DNA from: an uncultured Opitutia bacterium
GTDB lineage: Bacteria; Verrucomicrobiota; Verrucomicrobiia; Opitutales; UBA953
Reading direction: 5' to 3'
Assembly (NCBI GenBank): GCA_903889525.1
Contig: CAISXT010000030.1
Location: forward strand, 1 to 64,000
DNA: 64,000 bases
In this document: in pieces, positions 47,303 to 56,619 of the stretch
Layout: every line of letters starts with the position of its first letter
Position numbering within the stretch: the first letter of the stretch is position 1
Position numbers and translations under genes: made by a program
Notes under the pieces: model-generated
The model's input: only the letters and a program-made list of their open reading frames with translations
Database searches by the model: none
What the model was told of the DNA's origin: nothing

Positions 47303-48082
47303 TCAGTGAGCCGTCAGAACCCGTTCCGGAGGCAGATTCACTTTAGCCTTCTGCACGGCCGCCGCATCCGCATCGGTGACCAAAAAGAGCGAGGCCACAT
47401 CACGATGGACGAGGCAAGGCCCCCCGCGACCGAGCTTGACCTTATTCATGCAAATCAAGACTTCGGCGGAGCGGCGGATCACCTCGCGTTGCTGATTGGA
47501 AATATCACGCTGGGAATTCCAAAGACCACCGTCATTAATACCTTCGGCACCGAGCAGGGCAGTATCGTAATTCCAGCGGGCAACTTCTTCCAGCGTACGA
47601 TCTCCAGCCACCATCGCATGACGCGTAAGGAAAAGTCCACCGGGGATATACACCTCGACCCCGGGGAGACAGGAAATCAACTGAGCCGTCGGGAGACAGG
47701 TCGTGATAATCCGTAAATCCGGGATGCCCGCGGAGGCGATCGCTTCCGCGGCGAAGAATATCGTGGAGCCCGAATCCAGGTAAACCGTCATGCCCGCCGT
47801 AACCCGTGATGCCGCCTTGATGCCAATGCGTCGCTTGGCTTCAGCGTCTTCGATTTTGCGATCATCGAGCGGCGGGAAGTTGCGATTGAAGTCAGAGAGT
47901 GCGCCGCCATGGGTGCGCGTGATGCGTCGCTGATTCTCCAGCTCCGTCAAATCACGACGGGCCGTGGCCTCCGAGACGTTGAACTGCTTACAGATCTCCA
48001 AGACGGGGACGTATCCGACCTTAGAGAGTAATTTGGCAATCGCCTCACGGCGGGCTTCGATGATGTGTCGGGCGACTTTCAT
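47303..48082 (-). CDS. DeoR/GlpR family transcriptional regulator
   Basis: A 259-residue regulator. An N-terminal winged helix-turn-helix (about 10-60) reads YVPVLEICKQFNVSEATARRDLTELENQ, the DeoR hallmark. A C-terminal sugar-phosphate-sensing DeoRC domain follows (GMTVYLDSGSTIFFAAEAI and DTALLGAEGIN). It is the first gene of the sugar block and likely senses a phosphorylated pathway intermediate. The divergent intergenic region carries a candidate operator (48166-48180). Confidence 0.92.
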   Translation of the reverse strand: MKVARHIIEARREAIAKLLSKVGYVPVLEICKQFNVSEATARRDLTELENQRRITRTHGGALSDFNRNFPPLDDRKIEDAEAKRRIGIKAASRVTAGMTVYLDSGSTIFFAAEAIASAGIPDLRIITTCLPTAQLISCLPGVEVYIPGGLFLTRHAMVAGDRTLEEVARWNYDTALLGAEGINDGGLWNSQRDISNQQREVIRRSAEVLICMNKVKLGRGGPCLVHRDVASLFLVTDADAAAVQKAKVNLPPERVLTAH

Positions 48083-48301
48083 AAAGTAATCGTTGTCTCA
48101 GGGGTAAGAGCCGGATTTATGAGCGTATCCAATCGAGCAATCAATAACCTAGTTTCTCCACCCGGTACACCCTTGGTGTATTTCGCACAATATACATTAT
48201 GTCTAGTTCTTAATTATTCAATAAATGGAGGCTTTAAACGCTTTTAGCCGTATTATCTTGGGGCAAGTCATGGAATAAACTAAGTATTCGACCCAACAGT
48301 G
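48083..48301. promoter_or_regulatory. Divergent promoter region with candidate DeoR operator
   Basis: A 219-base AT-rich region between the deoR-type gene and amiD. TACACC-CTT-GGTGTA (48166-48180) is a perfect 6-base inverted repeat with a 3-base spacer, in a position suited to autoregulation. An AT-rich stretch (TATACATTATG near 48191-48201) could be a -10 area. Promoter boxes cannot be assigned firmly. Confidence 0.5.
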
Positions 48302-49186
48302 ATGAACAACCCCATATGGTCATATTACGTGCGTTTGTACGTTTTGGTGATTTTGACCCTTTTCCTTTCCGGCTGCGCGACGAGCACAAATCCCAGCAAA
48401 CCCGCCGCGCCTGCAACCCAGGTTAGCAAATTCACGGGACTTCCCATTGAACAAGGCCCGAGCTCCCTGGGGGCCGAACCCCGGAAGGAAAAGGTCACCC
48501 ACTTGATTCTGCATTATACCGCGGGCACCCTACCCTCATCCCTGGATATCCTCCAAGGCAAGGATCACGCCCACAAAGTTGGCATTCATTACGTGGTCAC
48601 GGATGAAGCCACCCCGAGGGTCATCCGGATGGTCCCTGAAAACATGTCCGCTTTCCACGCCGGCAAAAGCGGATGGGCGGAACTGAACGCCCTCAATCAA
48701 CGATCGGTAGGAATTGAAATCATCAATCTCGACGGAAACGTTCATCCGTATTCCGCCGCTCAGGCAGAAGTCCTGTTCACGCTCTGCGCCGACATCATTC
48801 GCCGCCATGACATCAAGCCCGTGAACGTCCTCGGTCATTCAGATATCGCCGTCGGACGTAAAATCGATCCGGGCACGCTCTTTCCGTGGGCTAAATTAGC
48901 CGCCCTGGGTATCGGGGCGTGGCCGCTACCCGACGAAGTGAAAGCGAACTTGGCGAAAAGCAAAACTCCGAACGCCGTGGATGTCAGAAAACTTCTAGAG
49001 TTATACGGCTACCATCTTGAAGCTGGTGAACCCGGCCTGAAACTCGGCCTCGAAGCCTTTCAGCGTCATTTCCGTTCCGCCAAGATCACGGGCGTGGCTG
49101 ACTCCGAAACCGTCGCTATCCTCCGCGCCCTGGTTCGGCGCTATCGATCGGAAGAACTCCGCCGGGCCCGCCTCCCCAAAGTCTAA
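48302..49186 (+). CDS. amiD: N-acetylmuramoyl-L-alanine amidase, AmiD-like lipoprotein
   Basis: 294 residues from the ATG at 48302 (a GTG directly precedes it). The lipobox is LSGC (TLFLSGCATS). The Amidase_2 domain has zinc ligands in LILHYTAG and LGHSDIAVGRKIDPGTLFPW, with the histidine near 100 as well. A C-terminal peptidoglycan-binding domain (about 225-280) ends the protein. This order matches E. coli AmiD, an outer-membrane amidase that cleaves the amide bond of muropeptides. It ends with no bases between its stop and the converging phosphopantetheinyl transferase stop. Confidence 0.9.
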   Translation: MNNPIWSYYVRLYVLVILTLFLSGCATSTNPSKPAAPATQVSKFTGLPIEQGPSSLGAEPRKEKVTHLILHYTAGTLPSSLDILQGKDHAHKVGIHYVVTDEATPRVIRMVPENMSAFHAGKSGWAELNALNQRSVGIEIINLDGNVHPYSAAQAEVLFTLCADIIRRHDIKPVNVLGHSDIAVGRKIDPGTLFPWAKLAALGIGAWPLPDEVKANLAKSKTPNAVDVRKLLELYGYHLEAGEPGLKLGLEAFQRHFRSAKITGVADSETVAILRALVRRYRSEELRRARLPKV

Positions 49187-49723
49187 TCAGGCGCCCTCCT
49201 GTGCCACGGTGACAATGATATCCTGGTGCCGGTGGTGAAAAATCGTGAGCGGGACGTTGGCTTTAGGATGTTTTTCGCCCAGCACACCCCCGCGGGCTTT
49301 ATGCGACGCCTCCATCTCCGTCCAGCGACGGGTGAATTGGATTGAAGCATCGACATCCATCAAGTCATCGGCAGCGGTCCCGGATAGATATTGCTCCGTC
49401 AATTCACGGGCCTCGGGGATGAAACGAATTCTCTCAGCGTCGACCCCGATACGGCCAGTGCGTGACCATGCCACCCAACCATCGCACCCATCGTAGGAAA
49501 ACGAAACCCGCCAAGGGGCGCCGAGCAATTCCGGACCAAGTGCAGATTCGATAATCTCCACCCCGCCGCCATGCCAACCCCTAGCCACGGTCAGGACGGC
49601 TCTGCGCAATAGCAGCTTCGAGCCTGCGCCGCGCCCGACGGACGGGACCAGCATGAGCCAGATATTATCTGTCGGCTTAGCCTTCAAGATAGAGGCCTCC
49701 TCTGGTGACAGCACCTTCATCAT
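49187..49723 (-). CDS. 4'-phosphopantetheinyl transferase (Sfp-like)
   Basis: A 178-residue protein, short for the family. It carries GVDAERI (93-99, the GxDxE magnesium motif) and WTEMEASHKARGG (134-146, the W-x3-E-A-x2-K motif). These are the two core Sfp motifs. It transfers the phosphopantetheine arm from coenzyme A to the Ser of a carrier domain. Its ATG overlaps the peptide-synthetase stop (ATGA at 49720-49723), so it is probably dedicated to the carrier at Ser542. The usual His of the first motif is not clear. Confidence 0.85.
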   Translation of the reverse strand: MMKVLSPEEASILKAKPTDNIWLMLVPSVGRGAGSKLLLRRAVLTVARGWHGGGVEIIESALGPELLGAPWRVSFSYDGCDGWVAWSRTGRIGVDAERIRFIPEARELTEQYLSGTAADDLMDVDASIQFTRRWTEMEASHKARGGVLGEKHPKANVPLTIFHHRHQDIIVTVAQEGA

Positions 49724-52700
49724 CCGCGTGCAGCCGGGGCAGAGGGAGTCCCTTCCCAGCGGGTGTTTTCAGGAATATGCTCACCCTTCGCGACAAGGGT
49801 CAGCGGCCCAAGGTGAGCCCCATCGCCAACCGAAGCATCATAAAGCACGGTTGTGCGGACGCCAATCGTACAGCGAGTTCCAATCCGGACCAAACCGATA
49901 CGCATCACCCGATCCTCGAATAAATGTGTCTGCGGGCCGCTGTGATCATTCAGTTCAGCTTCGTCGCCGATACTCACGCAGTCGAATTCCGTAAGGTCCG
50001 TCGAATTCATCCAAACACCCTTGCCCACCTTGACGCCCAATAGCCGGAAAGCCCATGGCAACATCGGCGTACCCTTGAGCAAATTAAGGAGTGCCGGTAC
50101 AGCCAAAGATTCATGTAACGTGGTCACTGCCTCGCTGACCCAGACAAAAAGCGTCCACATCGGGGCTAACCTCGGACGATACTTACCGATAAGAATCCAC
50201 TTGGCGACGAGCACTAGGCCAAAGGAAATCAGTCCGTAAAGCATGCCGGCAATCGTCAAGGCTAGGCAAAACCCGGACCAATTCTCCTCCTCCAGGTAGG
50301 GCATGGTTTCGAAGACGGTCACATAGCCCGCCGCAATGACAAACGCTAGCGGGACAACAATCCGCAATCCTTCGATGAAGGCTCGAGCCCAACGGCGACT
50401 CCGCGATGGGCGAAAGGTCAGCACCGGATCCTGTTCCGCGATGACTTCTCGCGCTGGCAACAACATGGGGGGCGAACCCATCCATGTCTGCCCAGGACGC
50501 ATCTGTTCATTTTGAGGCGCGGAGGATTGCACACCCAACAAGACATCATCAGGAAACTGCGCCCCATCGGGCACGTACGCTCCATTCCCCACAAAGGAAC
50601 GGGCGCCGATGCGCGTCCGACTCAAGGTCATCCAGCCGTCCTGCTGACCTTCGTCCCCAAGCATGGCCCCATCCGCGATAAACGACTCATCACCCAACTC
50701 TAATAGTTCAGGAATAATCCCTTCCGCTGTCGAAACCTCCGCATCACGACCGACCTTTGTTCCCATGATGCGTAACCAGGAGGCGACATAAACCGAAGCA
50801 TACAGACCATGCAGGACCTGCAGGGATGCATCCAAGACAGCCGAAAGCTGCCACTTCCAGAAATATTCACGGCCCTCAATGGGGAAGCGGCCAGCCTGCT
50901 GGCGGGGCAGACATCGGCGAAGTAGGCCGGCCAATCCGACCGTAATGAGTAACAAGATAGCCGTAGCAGGAATCGCGAGCAGGAAAAATATTGGTAAGGC
51001 TAGCCACCAATGCTCGAAGTTTTCGAACACGTCTAACCAGCGCGTATCGAGTGCATCAATAACGACGAAACTTGGGAATACGGGAATGTAGAACAGCACC
51101 GCGACCAGCGCCGCACCGATAACGAACCCAAGGATACGCAGACCTGCGGACCAAACTCCCAGCCTCGGCGGGGGCGTAAGCCTTGCGGCCGAACCTGTCT
51201 TGCGTGCAGGGGCCCCAGCCCAGATTTCGCCGGCGGGGATAGATACCCCTTCGGCCAAGGCCGATTGACCACCAAGTTTTCCGCCGGCACCGATTTGGGT
51301 GTCATTCTCTAACACGGAATACGAGTCGACGGATGCGCCATCTCCAATCGCCACGCGACCAATGATCAGGCGGCCACCCTCGACCCGCGCGTTCTCAATG
51401 TTGACGAACGTACCCAAGCAGACCCCATCGCCGACAACGAGTAGCTCGGGGACGGAGACGGTGACCGAATTAATCGTACAATGTCGGCCGACTTTGGCTC
51501 CTTGCATCCGGAGATGGAAAGATTTCAAAGGCGTACCAGAAATCAGATGTACCGCCGGAATCTCGGCGAGGCGAACGCCCAACCACCAGCGGAAATAGGT
51601 GAGACCCCAGAGCGGATAGCTGCCGGGTCGCAGTCGCCCCACCAGGATCATGCGTAAGAAAATACCAAGGGGGAAAGAGAGTGCCAACGCGGCCAGATAG
51701 GCAGCCAGCGCCATCGCGATTGCGAAAATGGCACTATCCTCCGGCTCACCCGTCAGCCAGTGATAGGCAAAGAATGGTGAAAGCCATTGCAGCATCTGGA
51801 GCAGTACAAGGAACGGCAGACAACTGGCCTGAGCAAAGCCGCAAGCAAAACGTCGCCATAACGGCGCCGACTCATGATGGGGTGCGGCCTCAGCCGTTCG
51901 ACCAGCCTCCGCTAGCTCACGCATGGCCAGGGCAATGGCCTGCAGCGAACGACCTCGATAGATATGCTGGACGCCGACAGCCGCATAGCGGGCATCGCGA
52001 CGAAGCCTCGTCACCAGCCGAGCAGCGAGTAACGAATGCCCACCGAGGTCGGCGAAGAAATCGGCCGATGGCGACAGGTGGCGACCAGGAAGTAATTCGC
52101 ACAAGATGACGCGCAAGGCGGCCTCATGCTCATCGCGAGGCGGAGGCAACGCTTCGGAGCTAGCAACATTCACCGCCAATTCACGACGGCGCAACGCGCC
52201 AAGGTCCGTCTTCCCAGAACTCAGCCGCGGCATCTCCTCAATGAACACGAATCTTGCTGGCACCATGTAAGTTGGCAGTCGCGCCATCAGTGCCGCGCGC
52301 AGCGATTCTGCATTCGCCGCCCCCGAAGACAAAACCACGAAGGCGACGATTTCATCGCTCCCGGCGAGCGGCCGGACGACGGCGGCGGCCGTACCGACCC
52401 CAGGCTGATCACTCAAGGCAGCGGTGATTTCGTCGAGTTCGATGCGAAAACCTCTCAACTTGATTTGATTATCGACTCGGCCCAAACAGCGAACTTCCCC
52501 GTCGGGGCCGACACTTCCAAGATCTCCCGTGAGGTAGGCTAGCTGGCCGGCTATTTCCACGAATCGGGCTGCGGTCAGCTCGGGCCGGCCAAGATAACCA
52601 CCCGAAACGCCAGGCCCAAATACAACCAGTTCACCCGTTTCACCAGCAGCCAATAACCGACGCTCGGGGGTGCAGACCCCGATACCATAATTCGGAAGCG

Positions 52701-53658
52701 GGATACCGATATTAACCGACTTGCCGGGCTGAAGAATGGCGATGGTGGCTGTCACCGTCGTCTCGGTTGGCCCATAGGTATTCAAAACCCGGTACCAATG
52801 TCCCGTCAACCTCGTCGCCAGAGAGTCCGGACAGGCTTCACCTCCCAGATTCAGCAAGCGAAGGCTTGGGGGGAAATTCGTGATCAACGCAGCCAACGTC
52901 GGCACGGCATGCAATACCGTTATTTTCTGTTTCAACAGCGCATCCTGAAGCGCCTCCGGGTCCGCCACGATTTCGGCGGGTGCCACCCAGAGACTCGCCC
53001 CGGCGAAAAAGGAGATCCAAATCTCTTCCAGTGACATATCAAACGCGACGGAAAAACCCTGGTAGACGCGATCGGCTGCCGTGACCCCCAGGACGTCATT
53101 CTCACTACGAATGAAATGGCAGACATTACGCTGGGTGATCGCGATGCCCTTCGGTTCACCCGTGGAACCCGAAGTGTAGATTGCATACGCAATATCCTCG
53201 GGTGCCGCACGTCGTAGTTCTACCTGTACATTCTCCCCCTCCAGCTCCGCCAGAACCAGCGGCTCCAGACCGCGAGCCCGGATGCCTTGCGCGCCTTCAT
53301 GGTCGGTTACGACGTAACGCGCACGGGCATCACGCATGCACGTCGCAAGGCGATCAAGCGGCACAGCGGCGTCAAAAGGCAACCAAGCGGCACCCGACAA
53401 GGCGATACCGACCTGGCCGAGAATCAAAGCATGGCCACGCGGCAACCATAGTCCCACGCATTCACCGGGACCACATCCGCGCGAAGCCAAAGCATGAGCG
53501 ACCTTACGGGAGCGCAACCAAAGTTCACGGTAGGAAAGACGTGTCGAACCATCCTCGATGGCTAAGGCGTCCGGCTGACGTCGCACCGTATCTGCAAGCA
53601 AGTCAGCCAACGTCTCATGGCGGAGTAAATCAGGTCTATGGGCACCCTGCAGAATCAT
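49720..53658 (-). CDS. Pls/PosA-family single-module peptide synthetase with membrane beta-helix domains
   Basis: A 1312-residue protein. Residues about 15-485 form an adenylation domain: A3 YTSGSTGEPKG, A5 NTYGPTETT and the A10 Lys473. The carrier Ser542 is in GGHSLLAARL. No condensation or thioesterase domain follows. The rest is membrane-embedded, with hydrophobic clusters near 605-675, 835-915 and 1095-1155, and three left-handed beta-helix hexapeptide modules (about 705-825, 960-1065, 1195-1305). This matches epsilon-poly-lysine synthetase (about 1319 residues) and PosA. By hand alignment the specificity residues read D207, M208, E211, H250, N270, G272, T294, V302, T303, K473. D-M-E resembles ornithine codes. 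Product unknown; basic amino acid inferred. Confidence 0.9.
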   Translation of the reverse strand: MILQGAHRPDLLRHETLADLLADTVRRQPDALAIEDGSTRLSYRELWLRSRKVAHALASRGCGPGECVGLWLPRGHALILGQVGIALSGAAWLPFDAAVPLDRLATCMRDARARYVVTDHEGAQGIRARGLEPLVLAELEGENVQVELRRAAPEDIAYAIYTSGSTGEPKGIAITQRNVCHFIRSENDVLGVTAADRVYQGFSVAFDMSLEEIWISFFAGASLWVAPAEIVADPEALQDALLKQKITVLHAVPTLAALITNFPPSLRLLNLGGEACPDSLATRLTGHWYRVLNTYGPTETTVTATIAILQPGKSVNIGIPLPNYGIGVCTPERRLLAAGETGELVVFGPGVSGGYLGRPELTAARFVEIAGQLAYLTGDLGSVGPDGEVRCLGRVDNQIKLRGFRIELDEITAALSDQPGVGTAAAVVRPLAGSDEIVAFVVLSSGAANAESLRAALMARLPTYMVPARFVFIEEMPRLSSGKTDLGALRRRELAVNVASSEALPPPRDEHEAALRVILCELLPGRHLSPSADFFADLGGHSLLAARLVTRLRRDARYAAVGVQHIYRGRSLQAIALAMRELAEAGRTAEAAPHHESAPLWRRFACGFAQASCLPFLVLLQMLQWLSPFFAYHWLTGEPEDSAIFAIAMALAAYLAALALSFPLGIFLRMILVGRLRPGSYPLWGLTYFRWWLGVRLAEIPAVHLISGTPLKSFHLRMQGAKVGRHCTINSVTVSVPELLVVGDGVCLGTFVNIENARVEGGRLIIGRVAIGDGASVDSYSVLENDTQIGAGGKLGGQSALAEGVSIPAGEIWAGAPARKTGSAARLTPPPRLGVWSAGLRILGFVIGAALVAVLFYIPVFPSFVVIDALDTRWLDVFENFEHWWLALPIFFLLAIPATAILLLITVGLAGLLRRCLPRQQAGRFPIEGREYFWKWQLSAVLDASLQVLHGLYASVYVASWLRIMGTKVGRDAEVSTAEGIIPELLELGDESFIADGAMLGDEGQQDGWMTLSRTRIGARSFVGNGAYVPDGAQFPDDVLLGVQSSAPQNEQMRPGQTWMGSPPMLLPAREVIAEQDPVLTFRPSRSRRWARAFIEGLRIVVPLAFVIAAGYVTVFETMPYLEEENWSGFCLALTIAGMLYGLISFGLVLVAKWILIGKYRPRLAPMWTLFVWVSEAVTTLHESLAVPALLNLLKGTPMLPWAFRLLGVKVGKGVWMNSTDLTEFDCVSIGDEAELNDHSGPQTHLFEDRVMRIGLVRIGTRCTIGVRTTVLYDASVGDGAHLGPLTLVAKGEHIPENTRWEGTPSAPAARG

Positions 53659-53677
53659 ATAAGCGTTTTACCCCGCC

Positions 53678-55264
53678 TCAGCGACGGAGTCGCAATAGTC
53701 GGAGTAATTTATCCCGATAAGAAAGGACTAAATCTTTCTCCGGGTAACCCCAGACGCAGAGAATCCATGCATAGAGCGCGGCGGAAACCGATGCGGTCAG
53801 GAGCATGGCCAAGAACAGGCTAAGCTTGGGGTGAAGCCATACCCCATTGAAGTCATGCAAGATGGCAAAACCCTGATAAGCCACAAGACCCAACGCCGTC
53901 GATCCGGCCAACACCTTCAGCGTGGGGATTAGAAGGTTTTCACCCAAGAAAGCGGGCGCACTACGTTGCAGCAAGCGGCGAAGTACTAGATACTGCCAGA
54001 CGGTGGAAATCCCATTCGCGACCGCGAGCCCCTCGATACCCCAGCCCATCCAGACGGCAATCAGCGAGGCCACGAGATTGACCCCGAAAGCATGGACGGC
54101 CGCCCCGAAAGTGGCCTTGGTGTTACCCGCCACATTGAGCGCACGCGTCACCATTGAGATCATGGCGTAAAACGGCATGACGAAGGCAAATAACACCAAG
54201 ATGATTCGGGTGTGTCCGCAATCAACCTCTGTGAATTTTTGAAATTTAAAAAGCAGCTGAACAATCGGACCCGAAAGGACAATGAGTCCCACAGCCGCAG
54301 CGATGTTTACCGCGATAATCAGCCGCATACCACGGGCATAGTTCCGGGAAAGCGCCGCTTCGTCTCGAGCCGCGAAAGCGGTCGCCATCGCCGGGAACAT
54401 CACCGTCGCGATCGAAGCCGAAAATAGACCAATGGGAAGTTCGACAATCCGATTGGCGATGTAGTAATAAGTCAGGGACGCATCCGAGACCCCGAAAGCC
54501 AGAAAACGTGAGACGAGGAAGTTTATCTGCTGAATCCCTGCGCCAAGAGCCGCGGGTATAAAAGCGGCCAACAGAACGCCCCAGGCGGCTTTATCGGCAA
54601 TCGCAGGACGAGGGCGCCACCCTTCTTGGCGCAGACCCCAAAGAGGGATTAATAACTGTAAAACGCCTCCGGCAATCGCCCCGGCGCAAAGCCAGCGCGC
54701 CTTGCCCATGTCACCGGACGCAAAGTTTTCCCCCATGACCGCCAGGGCGAAAATCATGCATAGGTTGAGCATCGCTGAGGCGAACTCTGCCAAACCGAAG
54801 CGCCCGCTCAGATTAACGGCGGAGGTAAAAAGCGCCGCCAGACAGATTAACGGCATGTACGGCATGCAATAGGCCGTCAGTTCCGCTGCCCGACTCGCCT
54901 TAGAATAATCCATCGCGAGATAAGACCACGCAATGGCGATACCCATGCCGAGTAAGGTGATCCCCATCATCCAAGGGAGCACCCGGCGGATGACATAATT
55001 GAGGAAAGCAAACGCGGAGGCCTTCCCTTCCCTCGCCGTCTTATCGGCGAGCACTGGCACAATCGCCACCGTGAGGGCACCTTCACCGAGTAAACGGCGG
55101 AAGAGATTCGGGATTTGAAAAGCGAAGAGAAAAGCGGCTCCGACCGGACCAGCGCCGAAGACGGCGGCAGTGAGCTGATCACGCACCAGCCCGAGCACTC
55201 GCGAAACCATCGTCCAGGAGGCGGTCTTCGCCATATCCCCGTACTGGCGCGTCTGCTCGCTCAT
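53678..55264 (-). CDS. murJ: Lipid II flippase MurJ
   Basis: A 528-residue polytopic membrane protein (about 14 segments). The family start is MAKTASWTMVSRVLGLVRDQLTAAVFG; an in-frame upstream start gives ten more residues. The segment IPNLFRRLLGEGALTVAIVPVL is a strong MurJ signature. It flips lipid II across the inner membrane. It lies between hisS and the peptide synthetase (gap of 19 bases), which puts cell-wall precursor export in the same transcript as cationic polymer synthesis. Confidence 0.95.
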   Translation of the reverse strand: MSEQTRQYGDMAKTASWTMVSRVLGLVRDQLTAAVFGAGPVGAAFLFAFQIPNLFRRLLGEGALTVAIVPVLADKTAREGKASAFAFLNYVIRRVLPWMMGITLLGMGIAIAWSYLAMDYSKASRAAELTAYCMPYMPLICLAALFTSAVNLSGRFGLAEFASAMLNLCMIFALAVMGENFASGDMGKARWLCAGAIAGGVLQLLIPLWGLRQEGWRPRPAIADKAAWGVLLAAFIPAALGAGIQQINFLVSRFLAFGVSDASLTYYYIANRIVELPIGLFSASIATVMFPAMATAFAARDEAALSRNYARGMRLIIAVNIAAAVGLIVLSGPIVQLLFKFQKFTEVDCGHTRIILVLFAFVMPFYAMISMVTRALNVAGNTKATFGAAVHAFGVNLVASLIAVWMGWGIEGLAVANGISTVWQYLVLRRLLQRSAPAFLGENLLIPTLKVLAGSTALGLVAYQGFAILHDFNGVWLHPKLSLFLAMLLTASVSAALYAWILCVWGYPEKDLVLSYRDKLLRLLRLRR

Positions 55265-55270
55265 CGTCGA

Positions 55271-56608
55271 TCAGGGCTGAATGGCCCGCATCCCTTCCTC
55301 CAGCACCGCCCGCAAGGCAGGAACTAAATCCGTCCGAGGCACCTCGGCCTCGGCGCGATCCTGCAGGCTGCGCACCTTGGCGACACCCTTCGCCACCTCC
55401 GTGCCACCATAAATAAGGGCATACTTGGCACCCGCGATTTCCGCCGCCTGGATAAGTTTGGGAAACTTGCCGTCCTTAAGATTATATTCCACGCGAAAGC
55501 CGGCGCGGCGCAGATTGGCCAAGTCTTCCAAGGCGGCATTCCGGGCGTCATCCCCGAGAATCATAACGTAGAAATCCGGACCATCGGCATAGGCTGGGAT
55601 CAACTTCTTCGAATCCAGCAAATCGCGGAGGGTGACGTCACCCATCCCGAAGCCGACGGCAGGGAGATCTGGGCCACCGAGTTTCTTCACCAAAGCATCA
55701 TAGCGACCGCCACCCGCCAGGGCACGAGCTTCGCCACCCGTCTCGAATGCCTCGAAGACGAAGCCAGTGTAATAGGCGAGGCCACGAACGATGGTGAGAT
55801 CGATAGCCACGCATTCAGCGAAACCCATCGCCTGGAGCGTACCGAGCAACTGCTTCCATTCGGCGAGGCGCAGCGTCATGGCTTCATCGCCGGCTGCAAG
55901 TTTCTCCAAGTCTGCAAGGGATTTCGTGTTCGTAAAAGAGCGGGCAGACTCGAGCACCTGGACAGGGTCAACCGACGTACCGACTAACGCGGCCGTCATG
56001 GCCTCAAGGAGATCCTTGGGGGCGCCACGTTCGAGTTTATCGACGACACCGAGTACTGCGGTCGCCTGTGCTTCCGGAATACCCAGACTACCAAGATAGC
56101 GGACCCAGAGCGTGCGGTCAGAAATGCGAATCCGGAAATCAGCCTGAGTGAGCCCAAAGCCTATAAGGCAATCGGCACAGAGGGCGATAATCTCAGCGTC
56201 GGCGGCCGGACCGGCTTCACCAAGCAAGTCGGCGTTCAATTGGTAGAATGCACGGAGACGTCCCTTCTGCGGCTTCTCGTAGCGGTAATTTTCACCGATG
56301 GCGAACCACCGAATCGGCTTCGGCATCCCATTAGCCTTGGCCCCAACCATGCGAGCTAAGGACGGCGTCATCTCGGGACGCAGGCTGACCTTACGGCCGC
56401 CCTTATCTTCAAAGTTAAAAAGCTGCCGGACGATCTCCTCGCCTGACTTCTCCGTGAAAAGTTCCAGCGGCTCAAGCACCGGCGACTCCCATTCACGGAA
56501 ACCATAACGTCGGCAGGCTTGCCGCCACACATCCATGACATGACCCAGGACGGCGCGGTCCTCGGGATAAAACTCCCGGAAACCGGGGAGCGTTCTGATA
56601 TCAGACAT
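55271..56608 (-). CDS. hisS: Histidyl-tRNA synthetase
   Basis: A 445-residue class II synthetase. Motif 2 FAIGENYRYEKPQKGRLRAFYQ, the HisA segment LAYYTGFVFEAF and the GGRYDALVKKLGG segment are typical; the start is DIRTLPGFREFYPED. The anticodon-binding domain occupies the last 100 residues. It precedes murJ by six bases and follows the HU-like gene by 11. The genes are likely one transcript. Confidence 0.96.
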   Translation of the reverse strand: MSDIRTLPGFREFYPEDRAVLGHVMDVWRQACRRYGFREWESPVLEPLELFTEKSGEEIVRQLFNFEDKGGRKVSLRPEMTPSLARMVGAKANGMPKPIRWFAIGENYRYEKPQKGRLRAFYQLNADLLGEAGPAADAEIIALCADCLIGFGLTQADFRIRISDRTLWVRYLGSLGIPEAQATAVLGVVDKLERGAPKDLLEAMTAALVGTSVDPVQVLESARSFTNTKSLADLEKLAAGDEAMTLRLAEWKQLLGTLQAMGFAECVAIDLTIVRGLAYYTGFVFEAFETGGEARALAGGGRYDALVKKLGGPDLPAVGFGMGDVTLRDLLDSKKLIPAYADGPDFYVMILGDDARNAALEDLANLRRAGFRVEYNLKDGKFPKLIQAAEIAGAKYALIYGGTEVAKGVAKVRSLQDRAEAEVPRTDLVPALRAVLEEGMRAIQP

Positions 56609-56619
56609 CGCGAAGCGAA

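Noticed and set aside
35065-48082. Bacterial microcompartment for fucose/rhamnose degradation
   Set aside because: No shell-protein (BMC) gene or phosphotransacylase is present in this window, so the route is treated as cytosolic.
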